Position numbers and translations under genes: made by a program
Assembly: GCA_028285495.1 (NCBI GenBank)
Contig: JANQPB010000015.1
Span: forward strand, 304,261 to 368,260
DNA length: 64,000 bases
Reading direction: 5' to 3'
Origin: Acidimicrobiales bacterium
GTDB lineage: Bacteria; Actinomycetota; Acidimicrobiia; Acidimicrobiales; SZUA-35
The notes under the pieces: generated by a model
What the model was told of the DNA's origin: nothing
The model's input: only the letters and a program-made list of their open reading frames with translations
Database searches by the model: none
Part shown: piece by piece, positions 36,070-45,384 of the stretch
Layout: every line of letters starts with the position of its first letter
Numbering within the stretch: position 1 is the stretch's first letter

Positions 36070-37593
36070 CTACCCGTGCTCGCCCGGCGTGGCCTCACCG
36101 ACGGGCACCGGTGGGGACGTGTGACCGTCGAGCACCGCCCGGTCGCCCAGGGGCGCTTCCAGCGTGATGGTGACCGGATGCCATGGATTGCTCGGGCACT
36201 CACCCTCGTCGGCCGGCTCGACGAGCACGACGATCACGATCTGCGACTGGCTCTCCGTCACGACGGGGAGGGTCTCCCGGCCATCGGGGGCCCGCCCGCT
36301 GGCACAGTTGCGCTCGTTGATCACCAGCGGGAGCTCCGTCGATGACGGGTCCGCCGGTCGGGTCGTGTCGAAGGCGACCGAGGCGTTGCCGTACGTGGGC
36401 GATTCCACCTCGATCCGGCAGCCGCCCCAGCCGCCCGGGCGGAACGGCTCGTCGGCGCTGCGCCGGTCGAATCGGGCGTAGACCGCACCGTCGGTGACGA
36501 CGGCGTCCGGGTCGGCGTCGCGGCCGAAGAGGATCAGCTCGGTGTCGGAGCGATGGGCCGTCGACCAGATTCGCTCCTCGGCTTCGAGGAACGCAGCCTC
36601 CAGGCTCGTCTCGTCGCCGGTCGTCAACTCGGCCAGCGCCCGTTCGGCCTCCGCGTCGATGGCGGGGAACTCGTCGATGTCGGGCGGGATCGACCCGAAG
36701 CGCACCGGGCCACACGTCGCGACCAGCGACTCGGCCGGATCCGGCGCTGCCGGTGCCCCGGCGATGGCGGCCTGGTAGGCGGCGAACGTGTCGTCGAGCA
36801 CCTCGACCGGGGCGTGTCCGACCACGGGCACGCCCCCGTTGGCCGTGCTGAAGTCGACGAGCTCGGCCATGCGGTCGGCGTCGAGCCAGTCGACGAAGAC
36901 ATCGAGCACGCCGGCCCACGTGTCGCCCGTTGATGCCCCACCAGACCCCCAGTCGGCGGTCAGCGCCTCGGCCTCGTGCGAGAGCGCCCGGAGTTCCTGC
37001 TCGCTGTAGGCGAACTCGACGAGACAGATCCGGTCGGTGAGGCCTTCGGCGTCGAGGTATCGCTCCCACGCCGCTCGGTTGCCGGCGATGGCGATGTGGA
37101 ACACCCCGTCGTCGGAGTCCCAGGCGTCGGCGAAGCCTGGGGGTAGATCGGCCTCGCCCTCGGTCATGCCCTCGTTGGCCACCAGCCACGCCTCCGGCGG
37201 CGGCCCGGCGAACTCGCGGTCGTTGCATCGATTGAGGCCGTCACGATCCAGGCCGCGACCAAGCGGTCGCTGCTCGTCGACCTGCAGGCGACCGTCGACG
37301 ATCCGCCCGGCCACCCACGCCCGACCCTCTGCGTCGGGCTCGACGTCGCCTCGAAACGTGAGGCAGGCGTGGTCGCTCCCGGGGCAGATCACGTCACCCT
37401 CGACCGAGCCGGTGAGACGCACGGCGAGCCCGGGCTCATCCGTCGCCGGCTGCGGCGCCGCCTGCTCCGACCCGGCCGTGGCGACGGAGTCCGGCCCGCA
37501 TGCTCCGATCAGCAGCGCAAGCGCGCACGCGACGATCGACACCGGGTGCGGTGTCGCCAGGCTTCGATCCCGTCGACCGTGGCGCGGTGCCAT
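36070..37593 (-). CDS. Large uncharacterised lipoprotein
   Basis: A 507-residue protein with a signal peptide and lipobox: basic start (MAPRHGRRDR), hydrophobic core VSIVACALALLIGACGPDS, Cys at the LIGAC lipobox. The mature part is acidic with scattered Cys (for example DVICPGSDHACLTF, ERNCASG) suggesting disulfides. VFHIAIAGNRAAWERYLD and RICLVEFAYSEQEL have no motif I recognise. Probably a surface-anchored protein of unknown function. Confidence 0.75.
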   Translation of the reverse strand: MAPRHGRRDRSLATPHPVSIVACALALLIGACGPDSVATAGSEQAAPQPATDEPGLAVRLTGSVEGDVICPGSDHACLTFRGDVEPDAEGRAWVAGRIVDGRLQVDEQRPLGRGLDRDGLNRCNDREFAGPPPEAWLVANEGMTEGEADLPPGFADAWDSDDGVFHIAIAGNRAAWERYLDAEGLTDRICLVEFAYSEQELRALSHEAEALTADWGSGGASTGDTWAGVLDVFVDWLDADRMAELVDFSTANGGVPVVGHAPVEVLDDTFAAYQAAIAGAPAAPDPAESLVATCGPVRFGSIPPDIDEFPAIDAEAERALAELTTGDETSLEAAFLEAEERIWSTAHRSDTELILFGRDADPDAVVTDGAVYARFDRRSADEPFRPGGWGGCRIEVESPTYGNASVAFDTTRPADPSSTELPLVINERNCASGRAPDGRETLPVVTESQSQIVIVVLVEPADEGECPSNPWHPVTITLEAPLGDRAVLDGHTSPPVPVGEATPGEHG

Positions 37594-37713
37594 CCGACGA
37601 CGGTAGCCGTCACCACGTCGGCCACGGGCGCGCTGCGGGTCCTGGGGGGTGGGGGGGCGCACGGCCGAGGCTCGCCGGGCCACGCTCGGCGCGGTCGGAT
37701 CGGCCAGACCCTG

Positions 37714-38988
37714 CTAGGGCGAAGCGATGCGGTCCGGCTCGTCGAGTGGGCCGTGCCCCGGCGCGTCGGGGTGGCGCCCCGGCCCTCGGGGCGTGACGAG
37801 GACGAACGCGAGGATGCCGGCGGCCAGGTAGATGGCCGCCTGGCCGTTGAGCAGCCTGTCGAGCTCGACGTGGTCGACCAGGAGGCCGGCGAGGATCGAC
37901 CCGGTGGTGACGCCGATGGCCTCACCGGCGGACATGATGCCGGTGACCCGCCCGACCGCGTGTGACGGGCTCGCGGTCTGCACGGTGGTGAAGAGCCCGA
38001 CCGTCAGCGCGGCTCCGGGCAGACCGGAGATCGAGAACAACAGCGCGTAGACCCAGACGGCGGTCGTGAAGGCGGGGGCGTTCCAGAACACGAGCGACAC
38101 GACGCCCATGCCGACGAGGCCTGCGGCGAACAGGACGGTTGGGTCGACATCGGTCGCCAGTCGTGCGATGACGGCGGATCCGAGCAGCGCGCCGATGGCC
38201 ATCGTTCCTCGGATGAGGCCGAGGCCGCTCCCGTCGTCTCCGAGGGTGTCGACCACGAACACCACGAACAGCACCACGAAGGCGCCCTGGGCCAGCTGTG
38301 AGAACGACTGGATGGACAGCAGCGGCGCGAGCGGACGATGGGATCGCACCACCTCGAGACCTCGACGGAACGTCTTGCTCGTGGCGTCGGCGGACTCGAG
38401 AGGACCGGTCTCGGCCCTCAGCTGCGTCGCCGCAACGGCGACGAGGACGAAGCTGGCGGCATCGAGCATCACGACGGGCGCCAGGCCGCCCCAGGCGACG
38501 AGGACCCCGCCGAGCGGCGCGCCGATGAGCCGTGCCGAGCTCTGGGCGGCCGAGAGGGCGGCGTTGGCGGCGGTGAGCTCGTCGGTGTCGACCACGCGAG
38601 GGATGAGCGCGACGTTGGCGGGGTTGTTGATCTGGTTGAGCGCCGACTGCGCAGCCATGACGACGAAGGCGGGCCAGATCCGGTCCGCGGTGACCGCGAG
38701 GAGCGGCAGGACGGCGACCGCCTGGGCGAGATTGGTGCCGATCAGGGAGCGCTTCAGGTCCCACCGGTCCACCAGGGTCCCGCCGATGGGTCCCATGATC
38801 GCCGCGGTCAGCAGCTGAGCGACGAACAGGAAGGCGGTGCTCGCCCCCGACCCGGTCTCGACGAACACATGGACCGGCAGGGCGACCAGGAGGACCCAGT
38901 CGCCGGTGTTGTTCACCAGACCAGCACCCCAGGCGATGCGGAAGTCTCGCCGACGCCATGGCGCGAGCCCGCTCGACGGCGGGCTCAC
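37714..38988 (-). CDS. MFS transporter (MFS_3/EntS-like)
   Basis: A 424-residue integral membrane protein with about 12 helices. FRIAWGAGLVNNTGDWVLLVALPVHVF and GPIGGTLVDRWDLKRSLI (MFS motif A-like) place it in the MFS_3 group of exporters related to EntS. Substrate unknown. It overlaps the upstream ArsR-type regulator by 4 bp, so the regulator probably controls its own operon with this exporter. Confidence 0.87.
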   Translation of the reverse strand: MSPPSSGLAPWRRRDFRIAWGAGLVNNTGDWVLLVALPVHVFVETGSGASTAFLFVAQLLTAAIMGPIGGTLVDRWDLKRSLIGTNLAQAVAVLPLLAVTADRIWPAFVVMAAQSALNQINNPANVALIPRVVDTDELTAANAALSAAQSSARLIGAPLGGVLVAWGGLAPVVMLDAASFVLVAVAATQLRAETGPLESADATSKTFRRGLEVVRSHRPLAPLLSIQSFSQLAQGAFVVLFVVFVVDTLGDDGSGLGLIRGTMAIGALLGSAVIARLATDVDPTVLFAAGLVGMGVVSLVFWNAPAFTTAVWVYALLFSISGLPGAALTVGLFTTVQTASPSHAVGRVTGIMSAGEAIGVTTGSILAGLLVDHVELDRLLNGQAAIYLAAGILAFVLVTPRGPGRHPDAPGHGPLDEPDRIASP

Positions 38989-39599
38989 GACGGGGCAGGG
39001 AGGCGAGGGAAGGCCTGGTAGAGGACGTGGACGGGTCGAGCGTCCACGGGGGCATCGGCGCGCGTCGGCGCCCGGTAGCGTCGCAGCAGCTCAGCGATGG
39101 CGTCGTTCAGCTCGTTCAACTCGGCCGGCGTGAGGACCACCTCGAACGTGTGGAAGTCGCTGGCCGCCCGCCAGTGCGGCTCGATCGAGTCGCGTGCATC
39201 GAGGAATCGCCTGATCAGTCGCTGGTGCTCGACCAACTCGGCTCGGGTCAGCGCCATCTCGGCGGCGCGGGCGGCGGGCGAATCCTCGAGCACCCCGGAC
39301 CCGATCGAGAAGCCGACGGCGGCCGCCCGCCAGGGACGGGTCCGAGCGTCACCGCCGGTCGACTCGACTCGTTCGACCAGGCCGAAACGCTCCAGCTCGC
39401 GGAGGTGGTAGCTGCAGGCCGATGCCGTCCCCCCGACCTCGGCCGCACACTCGGTCGCCGTTCGCGCCGGACCCGACAGCAGGTAGTGGAGGATCGCAAC
39501 CCGGTGCGGGTTCGCCATCGCCCGCACGGCATCGACGTCCTCGATCACCCGCCGCTCGCTCGAGACCTCATCGGTCGAACTCTGAAGGGCTTCCTTCAT
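38985..39599 (-). CDS. ArsR-type helix-turn-helix regulator of the MFS exporter
   Basis: A 204-residue protein. The N-terminal wHTH is DAVRAMANPHRVAILHYLLSG with recognition region ASACSYHLRELERFGLVERV; a helical C-terminal half (AEMALTRAELVEHQRLIRRFLDARD) resembles other HTH_20 regulators. ATG at 39599 lies inside a palindrome (39583-39598), consistent with autorepression. Confidence 0.82.
   Translation of the reverse strand: MKEALQSSTDEVSSERRVIEDVDAVRAMANPHRVAILHYLLSGPARTATECAAEVGGTASACSYHLRELERFGLVERVESTGGDARTRPWRAAAVGFSIGSGVLEDSPAARAAEMALTRAELVEHQRLIRRFLDARDSIEPHWRAASDFHTFEVVLTPAELNELNDAIAELLRRYRAPTRADAPVDARPVHVLYQAFPRLPAPS
39583..39598. promoter_or_regulatory. Operator copy 1 for the ArsR/MFS operon
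   Basis: TGAAGGGCTTCCTTCA is a perfect TGAAGG/CCTTCA inverted repeat with a 4-bp centre and overlaps the start codon of the regulator. A related copy lies 48 bp upstream, a distance that keeps near-integral helical phasing of about 4.6 turns. Confidence 0.5.
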
Positions 39600-39630
39600 G
39601 GTTCCACTGTGAGCCTGCGGCCCACAGAAG

Positions 39631-39646
39631 TCAAGGAATCCCTTCA
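39631..39646. promoter_or_regulatory. Operator copy 2 for the ArsR/MFS operon
   Basis: TCAAGGAATCCCTTCA shares 12 of 16 positions with copy 1, including AAGG-N4-CCTTCA. It lies 33-48 bp upstream of the regulator start, in the expected promoter. Confidence 0.5.
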
Positions 39647-39761
39647 CAACCACGACCGGGTTGCTTGTCGGCGACGAGCGGCGACCGGGCATCACACGGC
39701 CGAGCGCCACCACGTCGACCGCGACCTCGGCCAACACCCGACCAGGGCCGTCGTCGCCCGG

Positions 39762-40169
39762 TCAGCGCACTGCCGGCTTGGAGGCCCGCAGGGAGAAGGT
39801 GATCGGCGTCGACGGCAGGTCCGAGTGGACCATCACCCCGATGACGGCGTCGACCGAGCCCGACCCGACCGGCAGGCGGGCGGCATCCCCCTGCGCAGTG
39901 GCCAGTCGGCCGGCTGCGTAGCGGAGCATGCCGGCGGAGATGTCGACGCCGACCGGCGTCCAGCCGAGGGCCCGGACGCGATCGGCGAAGTCGCCGGTCC
40001 CGCATCCGACCTCCAGGCAAGTCCAGCGACGGGCACCGAGCAGGTCGACGAGCGCCCGGTCGATGCCGATGACGTCGGCGAACCCCCGGTCGTCGACGCC
40101 CCGCCGCTGATGGGCCGGGAACTCGGTTTCGTACCACTCGGCGATCTCGTCGTACGCAGCCCCGGTCAT
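39762..40169 (-). pseudogene. C-terminally truncated SAM-dependent methyltransferase
   Basis: 135 residues. YDEIAEWYETEFPAH, then motif I VGCGTGDFADRVRALG, VGVDISAGML and VIGVMVHSDL are intact class I methyltransferase segments. After HSDL the expected Rossmann C-terminal half (RVLRPGG and following strands) is replaced by 16 unrelated residues and a stop. About 80-100 residues are missing compared with relatives. Probably a decayed gene, next to another pseudogene at 40281. Confidence 0.65.
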
Positions 40170-40280
40170 GGCCGAATCCCCCTGGTGCAGCCGACGTGCC
40201 CGATCGTCAGCCCTCGGCTGCACCGGACGACGAACGCGAACCCGCTCGCCGTGACCGGCGCCACGCGCCAGCTCGCGTCG

Positions 40281-40620
40281 ATGGGCTTCACGACACGACG
40301 TGCCGAGCCGTCCGAGGCCGAGCCGGCGGCGGACCTGAACGGCATCGTCCAGCGGTTGCACCACGAGCAACGTCCCGATTGGTTCAAGGCACCGGACCCG
40401 GTCGCCTTCCTCCACGTCGTTCGGGCGTGATTCGCCTCCGACTGGACGGCGGTCTTCGTCGCCGAGCGCAGCAACGGCGACCTCGTCGGCTACTCGGTCG
40501 GTGTCCAGCATCGACGGCCGGACACCGCACTGGTCCACGGGGCCGACGTCGTCGAGCTCGACCAGGTCGCCGTCGTCCCGTCGGCCCGCCTCGCCCATCG
40601 CCCTGGCGCCGATCGGGTCG
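40281..40620 (+). pseudogene. GNAT acetyltransferase pseudogene with an in-frame stop
   Basis: One frame reads FTTRRAEPSEAEPAADLNGI and LHHEQRPDWFKAPDPVAF, then TGA at 40428-40430, and continues without shift as DWTAVFVAERSNGDLVGYSV and VVELDQVAVVPSAR. These are the N-terminal and central strands of a GNAT fold. The acetyl-CoA loop expected after VVPSAR (RRGIG type) is missing. The stop and the lost loop make a functional enzyme unlikely. Confidence 0.7.
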
Positions 40621-40663
40621 AACGAGTGGTAACCCGACGCTGGTGCCGCCGGTCGAACCGATC

Positions 40664-41125
40664 ATGCGATACCGACTCGCCGACTGGGACGTGGCGATGC
40701 CGCCCGCCCTCGTCGCGTACTGGACGGCCTGGAACGAGCACGATCCGGTGGCGGTCGGCCGCTACCTCGAAGCGGCGGTCGACGACCGGGTCGAGTGGAA
40801 CGACCCCCGGGACTCGTTCACCGGTCGCGCCGAGCTCGAAGCGGCGGTCCATCGGCTCCACTCGTCGAAGCCCGGCTACCGGTTCGTCATCGCCTCGGAG
40901 ATCGACCACCACCACGAGAGATATCGATATCGCTGGGACATGGTCCGAGGCCATCGCGTGTTGATGGAAGGCACCGATGTGGTGACGATCTCCAGCCGAT
41001 CGGGCCGGATCACCCGGGTCGACGGCTTCTTCGGCGCCGTGACCCCGCTGAAGGAGCTCGAGAGCGGCGTGCCTGCGGCGCTCCGTGGCCACGACGTCGA
41101 TGGGAGCGGCGTGTCGAGCAGCTGA
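40664..41125 (+). CDS. SnoaL/NTF2-like protein
   Basis: A 153-residue cone-shaped alpha+beta fold: LVAYWTAWNEHDPVAVGRYLEAAVDDRVEWND, SFTGRAELEAAVHRLHSSKPGYRF, and the last strand RITRVDGFFGAVTPL. SnoaL-like proteins are small isomerases, cyclases or ligand-binding proteins; this one cannot be assigned further. Confidence 0.75.
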   Translation: MRYRLADWDVAMPPALVAYWTAWNEHDPVAVGRYLEAAVDDRVEWNDPRDSFTGRAELEAAVHRLHSSKPGYRFVIASEIDHHHERYRYRWDMVRGHRVLMEGTDVVTISSRSGRITRVDGFFGAVTPLKELESGVPAALRGHDVDGSGVSSS

Positions 41126-41210
41126 CTGCGGCACCCGAGGGGCGGTGATCGCCCCGGCGCCGCGGCCATTTCCCGCGGCCGGCACCGTTCGCCCTCGCTA
41201 CGCTGCACCC

Positions 41211-41942
41211 GTGGAGTCCGACTACGACGCGATGGCCGAGTTCCACGAGGTCCACATGCCCGCGGCATGGGACCGGTTGCGCGATGTGACGACGGAGACG
41301 TTCGGCGACATCGGAGCCGATGGCCTGATCGTCGACATCGGCGCCGGCAGCGGCCTCGGCTCGGCGATGGTGGCCGACGCGACCGACGCCGAGATCATGG
41401 CCATCGAGCCGAACGCAACCATGCGGGCGATGATGGTGGCGCGCCTCGACAACGCCGGTGTGCTCGACCGGGTCACCGTGCTGCCCCAGCCGGTCCCTGC
41501 CGCGCTCGACGAGCTCCCCGTACCGGTCGACGGTGTCCTGGCGGCCCACATGCTCGGACACCTCACCGACGCAGCGCGGACCCGGCTCCTCGACTGGATC
41601 GCAACCAGCCTCGCTCCGCAACGCTCGGCCCTGTTGACGGTGAGCGCCGACGCCCCGGTCGATGGCCACGACCCGGTGGTCGAAGAGCGGACGGTCGGGC
41701 GCCACGTGTATCGGGTCACCCACCACACGCCGGCCCCGGGTCGTTACGAGGGGGTCTTCGAGGTCATCGACCGCCGGCAGCGGGTCGTTCGCTCGCTGCG
41801 CGACACCACCCCATGGGAGGCCGTGACCGCCGACGACGTCAGGACTGCGCTCGACCGCCACGCCGTCCGGATCACCGAGCCGCAACCCGGCGTCGCACGG
41901 GTGACACGGCTCGCCCCGAGGTCGTCGACCACCGCGGCGTGA
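41211..41942 (+). CDS. Class I SAM-dependent methyltransferase
   Basis: 243 residues from a GTG. YDAMAEFHEVHMPAAWDRL precedes motif I IVDIGAGSGLGSAMVAD, MAIEPNATMRAMMVARL, and the motif IV region VDGVLAAHMLGHLTDAAR. The C-terminal strands are present, so unlike the gene at 39762 this is a complete enzyme. Substrate unknown. Confidence 0.82.
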   Translation: MESDYDAMAEFHEVHMPAAWDRLRDVTTETFGDIGADGLIVDIGAGSGLGSAMVADATDAEIMAIEPNATMRAMMVARLDNAGVLDRVTVLPQPVPAALDELPVPVDGVLAAHMLGHLTDAARTRLLDWIATSLAPQRSALLTVSADAPVDGHDPVVEERTVGRHVYRVTHHTPAPGRYEGVFEVIDRRQRVVRSLRDTTPWEAVTADDVRTALDRHAVRITEPQPGVARVTRLAPRSSTTAA

Positions 41943-42148
41943 TCGACCGGATGGGCGTCGAGCACGTCGATGCCGTCAATCGGCCGGACTTCGGCCTGAT
42001 GGTCGTGGTCGTCCGCAGCTCACCCGATCTGGTCGCCGGCGAGTCCGACGAGGTCCACCCGGGTGAGAAGGCGGACGGCGACCCGTCGACCGGGCTGTCC
42101 GACAGGTCCGGTTCGGGCCAGCTGGTCGGCACCGCCACTGCGGCCTGA
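41939..42148 (+). CDS. Possible small coupled protein (69 aa)
   Basis: A GTG overlaps the methyltransferase stop (GTGA) and opens 69 codons starting VIDRMGVEHVDAVNRPDF, then a hydrophobic stretch (GLMVVVVRSS) and an acidic, Gly/Ser-rich tail. No family recognised. The overlap is the only support; it may be non-coding. Confidence 0.25.
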   Translation: MIDRMGVEHVDAVNRPDFGLMVVVVRSSPDLVAGESDEVHPGEKADGDPSTGLSDRSGSGQLVGTATAA

Positions 42149-42245
42149 TGGCCGCAGCGAGCGCGACGCCAACCGGCCGCAGGCCGTGTGGTGAGGGCCC
42201 GACCGTCGCAGTCGTCGCCCGGTAGGCTCGCCGGATCCGACACCG

Positions 42246-43034
42246 ATGCGACGGGAGCCCCCTTTGAAGATCGCCGCCCATCTCCATCCACAGCACGCCA
42301 GTTACGCGCAGATCCGAGAGGCCGCCGTCCGGGCCGAAGAGCTCGGCGCCGACGTCATCTACAACTGGGACCACTTCTATCCCCTGTACGGCGAGCCCGA
42401 CGGCAGGCACTTCGAGGCGTGGACCATGCTGGCGAGCTGGGCCGAGGTGACGAGCCGGGTCGAGATCGGCTGCCTGGTGACCTGCAACAGCTACCGGAAC
42501 CCCGAACTGCTGGCCGACATGGCCCGCACCGTCGACCACATCTCCGACGGGCGTCTCGTCCTGGGGATCGGTGCCGGCTGGTTCCAGCGCGACTACGACG
42601 AATTCGGCTACGAGTTCGGCACCGCCGGCAGCCGACTCGATGCGCTGCGCGACGATCTGCCCCGGCTGATCAACCGCATGGCCGCCGGCAACCCGACCCC
42701 GAACCGCCGGATCCCGATCCTGATCGGCGGCGGTGGCGAGAAGAAGACGCTCGACTACACGTCGCGCTACGCCGACGTCTGGCACTCGTGGTGGAACGAC
42801 GAGTGGGCGCACAAGAACGGCGTGCTCGAGCGGTGGTGCGCGACCAACGACCGCAACCCGGACGAGATCAAGCGCTCCGTCGGTGTCGACACCGACGGCG
42901 TCGACGACTGGGACGCGCTCTTCGCCGGGCTGGCCGAGGCCAACGTGCACGAGGTGACCATCGGTCGGGGCGGCCCCGACTACGACCTCAGCGACCTCGG
43001 ACGCTTCACCGAGTGGCGGGACAGCCTCGGCTAG
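42246..43034 (+). CDS. LLM-class F420-dependent oxidoreductase
   Basis: A 262-residue luciferase-like TIM barrel: LKIAAHLHPQHASY, LGADVIYNWDHFYPLYGE, VEIGCLVTCNSYRNPELLADMARTVDHISDGRL and LGIGAGWFQRDYDEFGY. Short members of this type use reduced F420 in actinobacteria; no FMN partner is nearby. A TTG at 42264 preceded by GGGAG gives a more typical N-terminus (LKIAAHLH) and is an equally good start. Confidence 0.85.
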   Translation: MRREPPLKIAAHLHPQHASYAQIREAAVRAEELGADVIYNWDHFYPLYGEPDGRHFEAWTMLASWAEVTSRVEIGCLVTCNSYRNPELLADMARTVDHISDGRLVLGIGAGWFQRDYDEFGYEFGTAGSRLDALRDDLPRLINRMAAGNPTPNRRIPILIGGGGEKKTLDYTSRYADVWHSWWNDEWAHKNGVLERWCATNDRNPDEIKRSVGVDTDGVDDWDALFAGLAEANVHEVTIGRGGPDYDLSDLGRFTEWRDSLG

Positions 43035-43145
43035 CGGCGTCGCCGGCGCTCGAAGCCCCGACAGGCGACGGCGATCGCGCCGAGAGCGCTCGAGCCGCTT
43101 CCTCTGCCTCGTCGGGGTCGTCGGCCGGGACTCGCCGAACGGGCG

Positions 43146-45275
43146 TCATCGAGACGCCTCGGTCAGGCGCCACTCGCCGACCAGCAGGTGCCATCGCGTC
43201 GTGATGTCGACGGCGTCCCCCGGCGTGTCGTAGCGGATCACGAACTCGTTCCAGGTGACGTCGTTGCGTTCCCCGACGAGCTCGTAGCCGACTGCGTCGG
43301 TCGGCAGCGTGCCGCCCTCGTCGGTGAACGCGACGAGAGCGTTGCCGTAGAAGTCGCCCTCCGCCGTGTCGTGGTCGCCGGCGACGACGGCCTCGGCGTG
43401 CCGCTCGGCAACCTGCCGTGCGGACGGCGGCGGCTCGGGCAGATGCAGGTGGCCACATCCGGTCATCTCGCTGGCCAGCTGCTGCAGCTGCCCGAGGTGG
43501 CCGTCGTAGATGCCGCGCGGATCGGTGCCGTGCTCGGCGCACAGGTGGGCGGCGATGCCGACCGCGGCGCCGTGCTGGCCGCCGTTGCCCATGAACTTGA
43601 CGCTGCTGCCGGCGATGTGGGTCACGCTGATGTGCTTCCCGGCCATCATCAGGTTGTCGAACGACGCCGACAGCAGGCACCGGAACGGGATGGCGTACGG
43701 CTTGTGGTCGCGGGAGTCCCACACCCAGTCCTTGAGCCGGAAGTCGTAGTCGCTCTCGGCGGGCTGGTGCGGATAGTGGAGGCAGAACGCACCGTCGTTC
43801 CGGACGACGGCGTCGTGGAACTCCGTGTGGTCGCGGATGTCGTTCTCGGTGAGCACGTGCTCGCCCCGATACCGCACGAACTCGCCTTGGGCCGCGACGT
43901 GGGCGATCCAGTCGAGCTCGAGGTTGGCGTAGTGCTCGGGATCGAGGCGTTTCACGTTGGAGAAGGTGCCGTAGAGGGCCCGTAGCAGGTGGTCGCGGAT
44001 GTGTTCGGCGTCTCGCTGGAGGTCGAGCCACTGGCCGTATTCCCAGAAGTGCGTCGCCGGGAAGCTCATCAGCGGGTTCTCGCCGGGAGCGGCGTCGTTG
44101 AAGTCGAAGACCGGATCGGCGTCGGCCGGTTGGCCGGGTTTCGGGCCGGGAGCGTTCTCGACCCCCGGTTGCAGCAACTGGCCGCTGAGGTTGGCGTAGT
44201 CCTTCGAGACCTCGGTCGCCCACGGGACGGCCGGGAACTCGGAGGGCTCGTCGGCGACGCGGGTCCGGAAGAAGAGCGTGTTGCCGTGGTGCATGCCGTC
44301 GCGCTCGTCCGGCGCCCGTGGCTCGTCGTACTCTGCCCTGGCCTCCTGGCCGCTGAGCAGCTCGGCTCCGGCCAGCTGGCCGAGGGTCGCCGAGCCCGAG
44401 CAGTCGATGAAGACCGGCGCCCGGAACCGGGTCTCGATCCCGGTCCGGGTCGCCCGGGCGTCGACCGACGTGAGACGGCGCCCGTCCGTCGCCACGGCGT
44501 AGATCCGGTGCTCGAGCAGCAGCGTGACGTTCGGTTCGGCGTCGAGCACCGCCTGCGCCGACAGATCGCCGTCGACCGTGCGATCGGCGATCTCGCGGAT
44601 CAGGTCGCCCGACTCGCCCCGCGGGCTGAGGCCGATCTCCTTGCTGGCGTTGCCGCCGAGGAAGGGACGATCCTGGATGAGGGCCACCCGGCTGCCGATG
44701 CGGGCTGCGGTCAGCGTGGCCGCACAGCCGGCGATCCCGCCGCCGACGACCACGACGTCGAACTCGCCGCCGTCGACCGGTTCGGCGGGGAGGCCACGCA
44801 ACCGCCGTCGCCACGCGATGGCGTGCTCGCCGGCGCCGTCGACCGGGGCCGAGCCGTCGGCGCTGAGGTAGACGGCGTCGCACCGGCCGTCGAAGCCCGT
44901 CAGATCGTGGAGGCGGATCTCGGTCGGCCCGGCCGCCAGCTCGACCTGACCGAGCTCCTGCCACCCCCAGTCCTGACCGTTGGCCCCCAGCTCGGAGTCG
45001 AGCCGGACGCCGCCGACCGACACCTGGAACCGACCGGGCGAGTGCGACGGCACCCAGTCCTTGGCCCGTACCCAGACGGTGTAGGAGCCCGATTCGGCGA
45101 GGTCGACGGTCGTGACCGCGTCGTCGACCGGGCGCCCCAGCCCGTGGGCCAGCAGGTACGGGCTACCCATCTGGAGCTCGAACTGCGAGTCCAGCAGCCA
45201 CCCGCCGTAGTCGGCGAACTCCTCGGCCTCGATCAGGACCCGGAGCGTGCGCTCGCCGGCCGTCTCGGTTGACAT
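43146..45275 (-). CDS. Three-part FAD-dependent oxidoreductase
   Basis: 709 residues with GGAGGT 6 bp before ATG. Residues about 1-165 look like a beta-sandwich carbohydrate-binding or golvesin-type module (RVLIEAEEFADYGGWLLDSQFE, YTVWVRAKDW, IRLHDLTGFDGRCDAVYLS). Residues about 185-600 are an FAD_oxidored flavoprotein (FDVVVVGGGIAGCAATLTAARIG, FLGGNASKEIGL, MMAGKHISVTHIAGSSVKFMG). The last 100 residues (ARQVAERHAEAVVAGDHDTA; TRWHLLVGEWRLTEA) look SnoaL-like. Relatives are often found in polysaccharide-degradation loci. Divergent from an ArsR regulator across a 141-bp region with two palindromes. Confidence 0.8.
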   Translation of the reverse strand: MSTETAGERTLRVLIEAEEFADYGGWLLDSQFELQMGSPYLLAHGLGRPVDDAVTTVDLAESGSYTVWVRAKDWVPSHSPGRFQVSVGGVRLDSELGANGQDWGWQELGQVELAAGPTEIRLHDLTGFDGRCDAVYLSADGSAPVDGAGEHAIAWRRRLRGLPAEPVDGGEFDVVVVGGGIAGCAATLTAARIGSRVALIQDRPFLGGNASKEIGLSPRGESGDLIREIADRTVDGDLSAQAVLDAEPNVTLLLEHRIYAVATDGRRLTSVDARATRTGIETRFRAPVFIDCSGSATLGQLAGAELLSGQEARAEYDEPRAPDERDGMHHGNTLFFRTRVADEPSEFPAVPWATEVSKDYANLSGQLLQPGVENAPGPKPGQPADADPVFDFNDAAPGENPLMSFPATHFWEYGQWLDLQRDAEHIRDHLLRALYGTFSNVKRLDPEHYANLELDWIAHVAAQGEFVRYRGEHVLTENDIRDHTEFHDAVVRNDGAFCLHYPHQPAESDYDFRLKDWVWDSRDHKPYAIPFRCLLSASFDNLMMAGKHISVTHIAGSSVKFMGNGGQHGAAVGIAAHLCAEHGTDPRGIYDGHLGQLQQLASEMTGCGHLHLPEPPPSARQVAERHAEAVVAGDHDTAEGDFYGNALVAFTDEGGTLPTDAVGYELVGERNDVTWNEFVIRYDTPGDAVDITTRWHLLVGEWRLTEASR

Positions 45276-45334
45276 GTCGCGACCTCCGTCGGCTCGCAGG
45301 GCGTTCGGGTCGACCCCGTCGATCGTCATCATAC

Positions 45335-45348
45335 ATACATGCATGTAT
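45335..45348. promoter_or_regulatory. 14-bp perfect palindrome between FAD oxidoreductase and ArsR genes
   Basis: ATACATGCATGTAT is fully self-complementary and lies 60 bp before the oxidoreductase start in an AT-rich island. It is a likely operator in the oxidoreductase promoter. Confidence 0.55.
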
Positions 45349-45384
45349 TGTTACCAGCGGCGGCCGCGGTCGCCGGGCCAATTG

